DNA from: Psychroflexus sp. MES1-P1E
GTDB taxonomy: Bacteria > Bacteroidota > Bacteroidia > Flavobacteriales > Flavobacteriaceae
Length of the DNA stretch: 64,000 nt
Direction: 5' to 3'
NCBI RefSeq assembly: GCF_002836055.1
Contig: NZ_PJBS01000350.1
Location: 1 to 64,000 of the forward strand
Shown piece by piece: positions 53,473 to 62,332 of the stretch (position 1 is its first letter; the number at the start of each line of letters is the position of its first letter). The position numbers and the translations under genes were made by a program. The notes below the pieces were generated by a model. The model saw only the letters and a program-made list of their open reading frames with translations, ran no database searches and was not told the DNA's origin.

Positions 53473-53994
53473 ATGGAAGTTACAAAAGCAGAAATTTATC
53501 AAACAGAGTATAAACCATATTACGACTTGTATCTTCAACGTGTTCCTTTAGAGACCACCCTATTAGAAGCTTTGGACCAAAAAGAAGAGTTAATTAATTT
53601 TTTCAATACTCTCCCAAAGAACAAATTAGGTTTTAGATATGCACCCAATAAGTGGACGCCAAAGCAGATTCTTCAGCATCTCATCGATACCGAGCGTATT
53701 TTCATGAACAGGGCTTTGAGGTTTGCAAGAAAGGACTTTACAGAGTTGCCAGGTTATGATGAAAACGACTATGCGGAACATTGTTTTTCTAATCATAGAA
53801 CTTTAGAAGATTTACTGGAAGAATTCCAGGCTTTGAGGATATCTAGTATATATCTATTTAAAAGTTTTGAAAATGAGATGCTAACCAATATTGGTCAAGC
53901 CAGTGGAGGTCCATTTTCTGTAAGAGTTTTGCCTTTTATTTTATGTGGTCATCAAAAGCATCATATCCATATTATTAAAGAGCGTTATTTATAA
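53473..53994 (+). CDS. DinB-family protein
   Basis: A 173-residue four-helix DinB/YfiT-like protein. The three metal-binding histidines are expected in ILQHLIDTERIF and HQKHHIHI. The family includes metal-dependent thiol transferases (bacillithiol-S-transferases) and hydrolases; the substrate is unknown. ATG 53473, directly after the proline dehydrogenase stop, is preferred to TTG 53464. Seven bases separate it from xseA. Confidence 0.88.
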   Translation: MEVTKAEIYQTEYKPYYDLYLQRVPLETTLLEALDQKEELINFFNTLPKNKLGFRYAPNKWTPKQILQHLIDTERIFMNRALRFARKDFTELPGYDENDYAEHCFSNHRTLEDLLEEFQALRISSIYLFKSFENEMLTNIGQASGGPFSVRVLPFILCGHQKHHIHIIKERYL

Positions 53995-54001
53995 GAATTC
54001 A

Positions 54002-55402
54002 ATGTCAAACTCACCTGCAACATCTGTATTTACTTTACTAGATATTGGTAAGAGCTTACAACGGATGATTTCTACGCATTACCACAAGCCATACTGGATT
54101 AAAACCGAGATTGCTAAGTTAAACGTATATACTAAAAGCGGACATTGTTATCCAGACTTAGTCGAAAAACAGAACGGACAAGTATTGGCTCAAATGCGAG
54201 CTATTATATGGTCGGACACTTTTAAGATTATTTCAAAACAATTTGAAGACGTAACCAGAAAACCCTTGTCTGAGGGGATGACGGTTATGATCTTAGCTAA
54301 AGTTACTTATCATCCCAATTATGGGTTTTCTTTGAATATTGTAGATATTGATGCTAGTTTTACCTTAGGTGAGATGGCCAAAGAAAAGCTAGAAAGCCTT
54401 AAGCGTTTAAAAACTGAGAGCTTGTTTGATCTAAATAAGACTCTTACTTTTCCAAAAGTTCCAAAGCGTATTGCCATTATTTCTGTGGAAACCAGCAAAG
54501 GTTATCAAGACTTTTTAAATATTATTTCACATAACAAATACGGGTTCAAATTTGAGTTAGAGCTTTTTCCTGCTTTGCTTCAAGGTGATAAAGCCATCAC
54601 TTCTATTTCTGAAGCATTAGAGCTTATCAAAACAAGAACATCTGAATTTGATGCAGTCACAATTATAAGAGGTGGAGGCGGGGATGTAGGTTTAAGTTGT
54701 TATGATAGTTTTATTTTAGCCTCTAAAGTGGCAAGATTCCCCTTGCCAGTTATTTCTGGGATTGGTCATTCCACCAATGAAACTCTAGTCGAAATGGTAA
54801 CCTATACCAATAAAATCACTCCAACAGATGTCGCTTATTTTTTTATCGATAGATTTATGGATTGCCTTGAGGAGCTGAATATGCTTCATTCAGATTTCAA
54901 TAGATTAGTAAAGTATAAGCTGAAGGAAGAACAGTTTGAATTAAAGGCTTTGCACCAAAAATTTAAATCTCAAGTCGACACGCTTTTACAACGGCATGAC
55001 TTTATGCTGAAACAACAGCGACAACGAATCAAATCTACACTACCTTCTTATGTAAGAAGTCGGTTTGACAGTTTAACTCAGTTGAGTTTTCAACTTAAAT
55101 TTATGACTAAACAAGGTTTTCAAACTGAAAATCAACAATTAAAACGGCTTTCAAATACCTTAAAGAGGGAAACCTCAGACGTGTTGGTAAATAATCACAA
55201 CACTCTGAATTATTTATCCTCCAATCTAAAATTATTATCACCAGAACAAATTCTTAAACGCGGATATACATTGAATTTAGTTAACGATAAGATTATAAAA
55301 TCCGCTTCTGATTTAAAAACTGGGGATCAACTAAAGACCATGTTTGCAGACGGTTATGCTGAAAGTAAAGTGATAAAAACAAAACTCAATGGAAAAAATT
55401 AA
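54002..55402 (+). CDS. xseA: Exodeoxyribonuclease VII large subunit
   Basis: A 466-residue ExoVII large subunit. The OB-fold domain (about 10-110) and the catalytic domain with ISVETSKGYQDF, TIIRGGGGDVGLSCYDSF and PVISGIGHSTNETLVEMV are followed by a long coiled coil and the C-terminal motif ILKRGYTLNLV. With XseB it degrades single-stranded DNA in both directions. ATG 54002 is the start; longer frames lie in the DinB gene. It overlaps xseB by 14 bases. Confidence 0.95.
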   Translation: MSNSPATSVFTLLDIGKSLQRMISTHYHKPYWIKTEIAKLNVYTKSGHCYPDLVEKQNGQVLAQMRAIIWSDTFKIISKQFEDVTRKPLSEGMTVMILAKVTYHPNYGFSLNIVDIDASFTLGEMAKEKLESLKRLKTESLFDLNKTLTFPKVPKRIAIISVETSKGYQDFLNIISHNKYGFKFELELFPALLQGDKAITSISEALELIKTRTSEFDAVTIIRGGGGDVGLSCYDSFILASKVARFPLPVISGIGHSTNETLVEMVTYTNKITPTDVAYFFIDRFMDCLEELNMLHSDFNRLVKYKLKEEQFELKALHQKFKSQVDTLLQRHDFMLKQQRQRIKSTLPSYVRSRFDSLTQLSFQLKFMTKQGFQTENQQLKRLSNTLKRETSDVLVNNHNTLNYLSSNLKLLSPEQILKRGYTLNLVNDKIIKSASDLKTGDQLKTMFADGYAESKVIKTKLNGKN

Positions 55403-55607
55403 AGACTACGAAACTGCTTTAAGTGAACTAAAAACTATAGTTTCCAAGATCGAAAATGACTCAGTGTCGGTAGACGAACTTACCAAAAAGGTAGAACGAG
55501 CCTCGGAGTTGATGAAGTATTGCAAAACAGTTTTGACCAAAACCGAGAGTGAAGTCAATTCCGCTCTGGATGATATGGTGGATCTAAACGAGGACTCCAA
55601 CGATTAA
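55389..55607 (+). CDS. xseB: Exodeoxyribonuclease VII small subunit
   Basis: A 72-residue helical-hairpin protein, the standard XseB form: YETALSELKTIVSKIENDSV and YCKTVLTKTESEVNSAL. It binds the coiled coil of XseA in the ExoVII complex. Its start overlaps xseA and its end overlaps the convergent kdsA by four bases. Confidence 0.94.
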   Translation: MEKIKDYETALSELKTIVSKIENDSVSVDELTKKVERASELMKYCKTVLTKTESEVNSALDDMVDLNEDSND

Positions 55608-56422
55608 AAGTGGTTAATAGTTTGTCTTATTTTAACCAACCGTGTTAGAATCCCTTCTAGCAAATCTATGTTGAGCATATTGGCGCCATCACTTTTAGCT
55701 TCGCTTGGATTAAAGTGAGTTTCAATGAACAGTCCATCTACATTATTTACTATTCCAGCTCTAGCAATAGTTTCAATCATTTCAGGCCTTCCTCCAGTAA
55801 TTCCAGAAGATTGGTTGGGTTGTTGTAAAGAATGGGTAACATCTAAAACTGTTGAAGCATAACGCCGCATTGTTGGAATACCTCTAAAATCTACAATTAA
55901 GTCTTGGTACCCAAACATGGTTCCACGATCTGTAATCATCACTTTATCATTGCCAGAATCCTTTATCTTTTGTGTTGCATGCTGCATACTTTCAGGACTC
56001 ATAAATTGTCCTTTTTTAAGATTGATGACTTTACCCGTTTCTGCAGCCGCAACTAGTAAATCGGTTTGACGCACAAGGAAAGCAGGAATTTGTAAAATGT
56101 CTACATACTTTGCTGCCATAGCAGCGTCACTTTCTTTATGAATATCTGTGACCGTCGGTACGTCAAACTTTTCACTTACTTTTTTGAGGATTTCTAGGGC
56201 TTTTTCATCCCCTATTCCTGTAAAGCTATCTATTCTACTTCGATTTGCTTTCTTAAAAGAGCCTTTGAATACAAAAGGGATTTCTAGTTTATCAGTAATT
56301 TCCAAGATGCGTTCGGCAATTCTCATAGCCATATCTTCACTTTCTATAGCACAAGGTCCAGCTAATAAGAAAAAGTTGGAGGAGTTGGTATGTTTAAGTT
56401 TAGGAATAAGTTGCAAATCCAT
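55604..56422 (-). CDS. kdsA: 3-deoxy-8-phosphooctulonate synthase
   Basis: A 272-residue KDO8P synthase that joins PEP and arabinose-5-phosphate for the Kdo of lipopolysaccharide. FFLLAGPCAIES (17-28), FKGSFKKANRSR, VPTVTDIHKE, ILQIPAFLVRQTDLL and IETHFNPSEAKSDG agree with the family. The related DAHP synthases differ in the KANRSR motif. A TATCTTTG promoter (56444-56437) lies 14 bases before the ATG on the minus strand. Confidence 0.96.
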   Translation of the reverse strand: MDLQLIPKLKHTNSSNFFLLAGPCAIESEDMAMRIAERILEITDKLEIPFVFKGSFKKANRSRIDSFTGIGDEKALEILKKVSEKFDVPTVTDIHKESDAAMAAKYVDILQIPAFLVRQTDLLVAAAETGKVINLKKGQFMSPESMQHATQKIKDSGNDKVMITDRGTMFGYQDLIVDFRGIPTMRRYASTVLDVTHSLQQPNQSSGITGGRPEMIETIARAGIVNNVDGLFIETHFNPSEAKSDGANMLNIDLLEGILTRLVKIRQTINHF

Positions 56423-56436
56423 TTTTTTAATTTTTT

Positions 56437-56444
56437 CAAAGATA
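56437..56444 (-). promoter_or_regulatory. Putative kdsA promoter (-7 element)
   Basis: TATCTTTG on the minus strand, 14 bases before the kdsA ATG, with a TTG 24 bases further upstream. Confidence 0.5.
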
Positions 56445-56561
56445 AGGATTTGTAGTAGGATTTCTGTTCAAGTATTTTAGTAAGACAAATAATTTCTAGG
56501 ACATATATTTCATTATCTTTAAATTTAATTGTTAAATCAAAAATTAAAAGATAAAAACACT

Positions 56562-57404
56562 ATGAAAACATTTTTAACAGCCTTAGTGCTCACGTTCTCC
56601 ATGTCCATTTTTGCCCAATTGGAGGCTCCACAACCAAGTCCGAATTCGAACACAACCCAAATGGTTGGTTTGTCCGAAGTATCAATTGCTTACTCTAGAC
56701 CTTCTGCAAATGAAAGAGCTGTGTTTGGAAATCTTGTTCCTTTCAATAAGCGATGGAGAACAGGGGCCAATGAAAATACAATCATCACTTTTTCTACCGA
56801 AGTAAAAATTGGTGAACAAGCTTTAGAAGCTGGAAGTTATGCGGTCTACAGTACTCCTAAAAAAGAGAGTTGGGATGTCTTTTTTTATGAAGACACCGAT
56901 AATTGGGGCTTGCCAAAAACATGGAATGAAGATGCTGTAGCTGCTATGGTAAATGTCCCTGTAAAATCACTAAACCATATGGTTGAAACTTTAAGTATCG
57001 ATTTAGGAGCATTACAGATGGATAAAGCACATCTTCAGATGTCTTGGGAAAAGACAATGGTTGAAGTACCAATAAGTTTCCCAACAGATGATCTTGTTAT
57101 GGAAAGTGTAACTGCTATAATGAGTGGTCCATCTGCTAGCGATTATTTTGATTCTGCCATATATTACCTCAATGCTGGTAAGGATATGAATAAAGCAGAA
57201 GAGTGGATGGAAAAGGGAATGGTTATGGTAGAGGTTAAACCATTTTGGATGCTAAGACAGCAGTCATTGATCTATGCTGCCAATGGCAAAAAAGATAAAG
57301 CTATAGTAACCGCTAAAGCCTCTTTGGAAGGTGCTAAAAAAGCTGGGAATGCGGATTATATCAAGATGAATGAAGATTCTTTAAAAGAATGGAACGCTAA
57401 ATAG
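56562..57404 (+). CDS. DUF2911 exported protein
   Basis: A 280-residue exported protein with signal peptide MKTFLTALVLTFSMSIFAQ. The DUF2911 domain (about 30-170) shows VSIAYSRPSANERAVFG, FNKRWRTGANENTIITF and SYAVYSTPKKESWDVFFYED. The C-terminal part (about 195-280) has helical repeats like a TPR. Function unknown. ATG 56562 is preferred over a start 33 bases upstream because it begins the signal peptide. Confidence 0.88.
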   Translation: MKTFLTALVLTFSMSIFAQLEAPQPSPNSNTTQMVGLSEVSIAYSRPSANERAVFGNLVPFNKRWRTGANENTIITFSTEVKIGEQALEAGSYAVYSTPKKESWDVFFYEDTDNWGLPKTWNEDAVAAMVNVPVKSLNHMVETLSIDLGALQMDKAHLQMSWEKTMVEVPISFPTDDLVMESVTAIMSGPSASDYFDSAIYYLNAGKDMNKAEEWMEKGMVMVEVKPFWMLRQQSLIYAANGKKDKAIVTAKASLEGAKKAGNADYIKMNEDSLKEWNAK

Positions 57405-57424
57405 AATCCGTTATCAAATTATAT

Positions 57425-59122
57425 TTAAACCGATTCAATGTTTTGAGTCGGTTTTTTTGTGAGCGTTTGTAAGAGAATAGCAATCATAACGACCAATCCA
57501 CAACCAAATAAATTCAGCCATAAATAGGGCATCCAGTCTTCAAAATAGCCATAAATAACGATAATTTGAGTGATGAGGGCAGCGATAAAGACAGCTCTGC
57601 TCTTCACATAGGTTATGAAAAAGGCAAGCAAGAATATACCCAATACATTGCCATAAAAGATGGAGCCTATAATATTAACAAGTTGGATCAAGTTGTCAAA
57701 TAGATTGGCAGTGCACGCGACTATAATAGCAAAGATTCCCCAACCAAGTGTAAACCACTTTGTAGAATATAAGTAATGCCTTTCACTCATTTCAGGAGTT
57801 TTATTTCTTCTATACAAATCAATTGTCGTTGTGGAAGCTAAAGCATTCAATTCTGATGCTGTTGAAGACATTGCTGCTGATAGGATCACTGCAAGAAGCA
57901 ATCCCACCAAGCCTTTTGGTAAATTATTGAGGATAAAGTGAATGAAAACATAATCTTTGTCGTTGGTTTCAATTTTATTATCCACTTTAGATATTATGGT
58001 TTTCGCATCATCTCTAAGACTAATTTCTTGAGTGTTGAGATTTTTTAATTTACTCTGTAGGTTTTGACTTTCGATTTCTGAAACGTCTATAGAAAACTGA
58101 TTGGCCAAGCTCTTCTTTTTATCCTGAACAGATTTAAGTTGCGTTTCTAAGGTTTCAAATTCAGAGGCATATTCGGACTCTGCAACTGCAATTTTTCCTG
58201 CTGGGTTAAAGTTGATCGGGGAGTAATTGAATTGGTAAAACACAAATACCATCACGCCAATCAATAAGATAAAAAACTGTAATGGCACTTTTAAAATACC
58301 ATTGAAGATAAGTCCCATCTGGCTTTCCCTTAGACTCCTCCCAGAGAGATAACGCTGGACTTGACTTTGGTCTGTTCCAAAATAAGAAAGAGCTAAGAAA
58401 GTGCCACCAATAATTCCACTCCAAAATGTGTATCGATTATCAAAGCTAAATGAAAAGTCAAGTACATCTAACTTGTTGTTAGCTCCAGCAATTTTCATGG
58501 CTTTATTGAAAGTGATATCTTCTGGTAAAAAAGAAAAAATCATTATAAAAGCGATGATCATACCAATGAAGATAACAGCCATTTGTTGCTTTTGAGTCAC
58601 ATTTACAGCTTGGGTTCCTCCTGTAACGGTATAGATGATCACGAGTATACCAATAATGATATTGAGATATAATAAATTCCATCCTAAAACAGCTGAAAGT
58701 ATAATAGAAGGCGCGTATATAGTTATACCTGCAGCTAAACTTCGTTGTATTAAAAACAAACTTGCTGTGAGAGTTCTCGTTTTTAAGTCGAAGCGAGACT
58801 CCAGATATTCATAAGCTGTATATACTTTAAGATGGTGGTAAATCGGGAGAAAGACCATGCAAATAATAAGGATAGCAATAGGCAAACCGAAATAAAACTG
58901 AACAAAGCCCATTCCATCATGAAAGGCTTGTCCGGGTGTAGACAAAAAAGTTATTGCACTTGCTTGTGTTGCCATCACAGACAACCCAACAGTCCACCAT
59001 TCCGATTTATTACCACCTCTAATGAAATCGTTAACGTTTGCATTTTTCCGGGACTTTACGCTGCCATAAATAACAATAAAAGCAAGGGTTCCAAACAAAA
59101 TAATAAAATCTAAAACTTCCAT
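57425..59122 (-). CDS. Sodium:solute symporter (SSS family)
   Basis: A 565-residue SSS transporter with about 13 membrane helices. MEVLDFIILFGTLAFIVIYG is the first; MATQASAITFLSTPGQAFHDG and LALSYFGTDQSQVQRYLSGR are conserved. A cytoplasmic or external insertion of about 60 residues at 315-385 (SEFETLETQLKSVQDKKKSL) forms a coiled coil, unusual for the family. The substrate may be a sugar or sialic-acid-type compound, given the PIG-L deacetylase in the same operon. It follows the 37-residue membrane-protein gene by four bases. Confidence 0.92.
   Translation of the reverse strand: MEVLDFIILFGTLAFIVIYGSVKSRKNANVNDFIRGGNKSEWWTVGLSVMATQASAITFLSTPGQAFHDGMGFVQFYFGLPIAILIICMVFLPIYHHLKVYTAYEYLESRFDLKTRTLTASLFLIQRSLAAGITIYAPSIILSAVLGWNLLYLNIIIGILVIIYTVTGGTQAVNVTQKQQMAVIFIGMIIAFIMIFSFLPEDITFNKAMKIAGANNKLDVLDFSFSFDNRYTFWSGIIGGTFLALSYFGTDQSQVQRYLSGRSLRESQMGLIFNGILKVPLQFFILLIGVMVFVFYQFNYSPINFNPAGKIAVAESEYASEFETLETQLKSVQDKKKSLANQFSIDVSEIESQNLQSKLKNLNTQEISLRDDAKTIISKVDNKIETNDKDYVFIHFILNNLPKGLVGLLLAVILSAAMSSTASELNALASTTTIDLYRRNKTPEMSERHYLYSTKWFTLGWGIFAIIVACTANLFDNLIQLVNIIGSIFYGNVLGIFLLAFFITYVKSRAVFIAALITQIIVIYGYFEDWMPYLWLNLFGCGLVVMIAILLQTLTKKPTQNIESV
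57427..57460 (+). terminator. Terminator after the DUF2911 gene, inside the symporter 3' end
   Basis: AAACCGATTCAA (57427-57438) pairs with TTGAGTCGGTTT (57443-57454), one G-T pair, followed by a T run. The arms overlap the last codons of the convergent symporter gene. Confidence 0.8.
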
Positions 59123-59126
59123 GACT

Positions 59127-59240
59127 TTAATTTTGAAACCAATTCATGAATACATAAAATCCTAGAATATATATAGCATTTAAAATCAAAACCCAAGTAT
59201 AGGCGGTTTTCCAAACGTATTTTTGAGACGATTTTGACAT
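59127..59240 (-). CDS. 37-residue single-pass membrane protein between deacetylase and symporter
   Basis: A very short gene missed by length cut-offs. It reads MSKSSQKYVWKTAYTWVLIL, then NAIYILGFYVFMNWFQN and a TAA stop. One hydrophobic helix (about 15-33) follows a basic N-terminus, predicting a cytoplasmic N-terminus. It starts one base after the PIG-L stop and ends four bases before the symporter ATG, so the three genes are translated together. It is probably a symporter accessory subunit; this is inferred from position and size. Confidence 0.75.
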   Translation of the reverse strand: MSKSSQKYVWKTAYTWVLILNAIYILGFYVFMNWFQN

Positions 59241-59241
59241 T

Positions 59242-61722
59242 CTATTCTATGGAAATTAAGTTCGAGAGCAGCTTATAAGCCCCTGGAACACCCGCGGGTA
59301 ATTCTCTAAAGAAACTTAAACCCGTATAAATATAATGACCTTTCCCATACTTACCCACAAGAATACTCCCCTCTTTTGGGGTTTCGTTCCTATCATTCAT
59401 GGAGAGGATGGGGGTTAATTTTTCCGACCATTGATCAGGAAAATAAAGTCCTCGCTCTTGTACCCAACCTTCAAAATCTGACTTGTCGATTTTGTTGGGG
59501 ATATTCAAAACCCTATGCTTGGGTTTTAGAAATCTAACTTCAGCTGTTTCTTCGGTCACTCGATCCCGGGACATATGCATAGGGAAAGGGGCAATCTCAT
59601 CTGTTTTTAAACCTCTATTGGTGTTGTATTGAACAATTATAGTCCCTCCATTTTGCACAAATTCAAATATAAAGGATTGCTTGTAGGCCAAGGATTCATG
59701 GATATTGTAAGCTCTTATGCCCATGATGATGACGTCAAAATCTTTAAGATTTTCTTGAGTAAGATCAGTAGGTGAAAATTCTTTTACGTAAAAGCCCAAA
59801 TCTTTTAAGTTGGAAGCTACACTAGAACCTGCCCCAGAAATATAAGCTATGCGTTTTTGGCTAAGTTTGATATCTAGATTCACCAGTTTTGCGGAGGCCT
59901 CTTCAATAAGGTTATGTGCCCCAATATGATCGTATTCTATGGTGGTAACTGATTTATTTAAGATGGTTTTAGAGAGCTTTAATTCAGGAGAAATCATTGC
60001 TTCAGAAATTGACGAAGGAGTAATTTCAAAACTGAAGCTTTTGCTTTCACCTTTAGTGTTTAAACTAACCTCATGGGAGTTGGGCGAGATTTTCCATTTA
60101 TTTGGAAGATTTAATTTGAGTTGTCCAACAACCGATTCTTTAAAGGCTTTGACGTTGACTTGAATGATTTTGGTTTCGGAATTTTTGAAAACATACACTG
60201 ACTTATCAAAATCTAAAGAGGCTTCAGGTAGGATTTCAAAATTCTGATACACCTCTCCTTTCACCGGATCGTTGTACTTGTAAATCAGAGGTTTTTTAAG
60301 AGTAAAGAATTTTCCTTCAATCTCAAAATTGAATGTAAATTGAATAGGTCTTGGCGATTCTGGTAAACCTATGAGAGCCCTATTCTTAACCTTATAAATA
60401 CCTAATTCTGCTTTTTCCTTTAGCCAATAAGGTGTGGTGTAATTTTCTTTTGAACTCAAGTTGAACACTGTCGAAAATCTGACGTCATTATTGTTTTTGA
60501 GCACAGTTTGCTTAACGTTGATAGGTTTTCCTCCGAGTGAAACATATTTTAATTGAATATCAACTGGACTTCTGTTTATGAGTTCCATTTCAATATGTAT
60601 ATCATCACCGGGATTGGCATAGGCTATTCCACTTTGGACTTCTACGAAAAGACCTAAGCAAGCTTGGATGACAGATTGAATACGCTTGCTTTTTTGAGAT
60701 TTCCAAAATTCATCCTCAATAGAATGGATAAGTTGTTCTGCCTCTAGCAATTGAGGAATAACCTTCCAGGGTTTTTTAAAGTCAAAATCTTCTTCAACCT
60801 TATATAGAATATCCCCGATAGCTTTTCCTTTTGGAATGCGATTCCAAGACGTATCGATTCCATGAAAAGGATCATTTCCTGTAAGTTTTTCACCTTTTAT
60901 TAATTCAATGTATTCCGTCTTTTCACCTCTAGACCCAGTATTTCCAAAGCCTTGAGATTTGTGCTGACTTCTACTTAAAGCAGAAATTTCATTATTGGAT
61001 AAACCTTCTAGAGGATAAAAAGCATTGATTTCCAGTTCAATAAAATTAGTTTTATCGGCTTTGTCGAATGCTTCCTGACTTCCATAGAACCACCAAGAGG
61101 TATTAAAGAAAGCTCTTTTTGGGGACCAAGGTTCAACGAGTCTTAATTGAGAAGTGAATTTATTGCTTTGACCAGCAAGATCGAATGCTTCAGTACTAAG
61201 GATAGCAGATGAGGTATGGTGACCATGAGTGCCTCCAGAAGTCCTATGATTAAAACGGTTGATAATGATATCTGGTCGATGTGTTCTTATAGCCCATACG
61301 ACATCAGAAAGTATTTTTTCTTTATCCCAGATGTTTAAAGTTTCTTCTGGCGTTTTTGAATAGCCGAAATCGATAGCTCTAGAGAACCACTGTTGTCCTC
61401 CATCTATAGTTCTCGCTTTCAGTAATTCTTGTGTGCGAATCATACCCAACTTTTCACCAAGCTCAGAACCCATCAAATTCTGGCCTCCATCACCACGAGT
61501 GAGCGATAGATAGGTAGTTTTGGCATAACGCTCCTTAGAAAAATAAGTAATTAAGCTTGTGTTTTCATCATCCGGATGAGCGGCGATATACAAAACATTG
61601 CCTAGAAAATTGAGTGATTTTATCTGTTGGTATATTTCTGAAGAGGCTAGCTTTTGTGGGGTTTGACTATAGCATACTGCATTTAAAAATAGAAAAATAC
61701 TGCATAATAATGTTTTTGTCAT
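59242..61722 (-). CDS. PIG-L family deacetylase, exported, with C-terminal extension
   Basis: An 826-residue exported protein with signal peptide MTKTLLCSIFLFLNAVCYSQ. The PIG-L domain (about 40-260) has the zinc motif AHPDDE (48-53) and a later His pair in GTHGHHTSSA. A middle beta-rich region (about 360-600) looks like NPCBM/NEW2-type or Ig-like modules. The C-terminal ~200 residues (KRIAYISGAGSSVASNLKDL, IIMGIRAYN, GGTIIVQYNTN) resemble a class I glutamine-amidotransferase-like (ThuA-type) fold. It probably deacetylates N-acetylglucosamine-type sugars. The start is set at ATG 61722 by the signal peptide and a promoter that lies inside the longer frame. Confidence 0.87.
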   Translation of the reverse strand: MTKTLLCSIFLFLNAVCYSQTPQKLASSEIYQQIKSLNFLGNVLYIAAHPDDENTSLITYFSKERYAKTTYLSLTRGDGGQNLMGSELGEKLGMIRTQELLKARTIDGGQQWFSRAIDFGYSKTPEETLNIWDKEKILSDVVWAIRTHRPDIIINRFNHRTSGGTHGHHTSSAILSTEAFDLAGQSNKFTSQLRLVEPWSPKRAFFNTSWWFYGSQEAFDKADKTNFIELEINAFYPLEGLSNNEISALSRSQHKSQGFGNTGSRGEKTEYIELIKGEKLTGNDPFHGIDTSWNRIPKGKAIGDILYKVEEDFDFKKPWKVIPQLLEAEQLIHSIEDEFWKSQKSKRIQSVIQACLGLFVEVQSGIAYANPGDDIHIEMELINRSPVDIQLKYVSLGGKPINVKQTVLKNNNDVRFSTVFNLSSKENYTTPYWLKEKAELGIYKVKNRALIGLPESPRPIQFTFNFEIEGKFFTLKKPLIYKYNDPVKGEVYQNFEILPEASLDFDKSVYVFKNSETKIIQVNVKAFKESVVGQLKLNLPNKWKISPNSHEVSLNTKGESKSFSFEITPSSISEAMISPELKLSKTILNKSVTTIEYDHIGAHNLIEEASAKLVNLDIKLSQKRIAYISGAGSSVASNLKDLGFYVKEFSPTDLTQENLKDFDVIIMGIRAYNIHESLAYKQSFIFEFVQNGGTIIVQYNTNRGLKTDEIAPFPMHMSRDRVTEETAEVRFLKPKHRVLNIPNKIDKSDFEGWVQERGLYFPDQWSEKLTPILSMNDRNETPKEGSILVGKYGKGHYIYTGLSFFRELPAGVPGAYKLLSNLISIE

Positions 61723-61737
61723 AGCCTTAATTTTCAC

Positions 61738-61745
61738 CAAATATA
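61738..61745 (-). promoter_or_regulatory. Promoter of the PIG-L operon
   Basis: TATATTTG on the minus strand, 15 bases before ATG 61722; it decides against the start at 61761. Confidence 0.55.
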
Positions 61746-61783
61746 AATACCTAAATATCATTTTGCGGTGGATTCAAATTTTT

Positions 61784-62329
61784 TTAACGATCTCCGTAGT
61801 CAGGCTTGTCCAGAAGGGCATCTTTCTTAAGCAGGGTTACCGGTTTTTGTAGGATTAAATTATTGGGATAGGTAACCAGTTCGTCTTCATCTGTACGCAA
61901 GTGAAGTTGAAAGGCTTTTATATCTTCTATGATCCCTTCAATGGGAAAGTCTTTATCGTGGATTTTAATTTTATCCCCTAATTTGTATGGAAAAGAAAAA
62001 AACATAATAATACCAGAAGTTATGTTGCTCAACACAGACCAAATTGCAAAAAGGGCAAGACCTAACACAGCAAACACAGAAGAAAAAACGAGCGCAAGTT
62101 CTCTTATCTCTACTCCCCAGATAAGTAAAAGCCCGAAAACAGCTATAAAAAATACCAATACATTAATGTATTTAAAAATAAGTCGAGTTCTTACAAAATT
62201 GAGTTCATCTCGTTTTGCGATTCGCTTTGCAGATTGCTTTAAGGTAAACCTTAATAATAAAATAAGAAATACAACTATAGCAGTCCAGATGATTTGGGAC
62301 TCATATTGAAAAAAAAGGGTTTCAAGCAT
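61784..62329 (-). CDS. Small MscS-type mechanosensitive channel
   Basis: A 181-residue MscS-family protein with three membrane helices (about 12-30, 52-72, 78-112) and the beta domain (about 115-175) with FPYKLGDKIKIHD and GIIEDIKAFQLHLRT. It releases ions under osmotic shock. It lacks the C-terminal alpha/beta cage of E. coli MscS (286 residues), like other short forms. Its start lies three bases after the lipoprotein gene stop. Confidence 0.9.
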   Translation of the reverse strand: MLETLFFQYESQIIWTAIVVFLILLLRFTLKQSAKRIAKRDELNFVRTRLIFKYINVLVFFIAVFGLLLIWGVEIRELALVFSSVFAVLGLALFAIWSVLSNITSGIIMFFSFPYKLGDKIKIHDKDFPIEGIIEDIKAFQLHLRTDEDELVTYPNNLILQKPVTLLKKDALLDKPDYGDR

Positions 62330-62332
62330 AAC

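Noticed and set aside
53945-54001. N-terminal extension of XseA
   Set aside because: It lies inside the DinB gene; the XseA family begins near ATG 54002.
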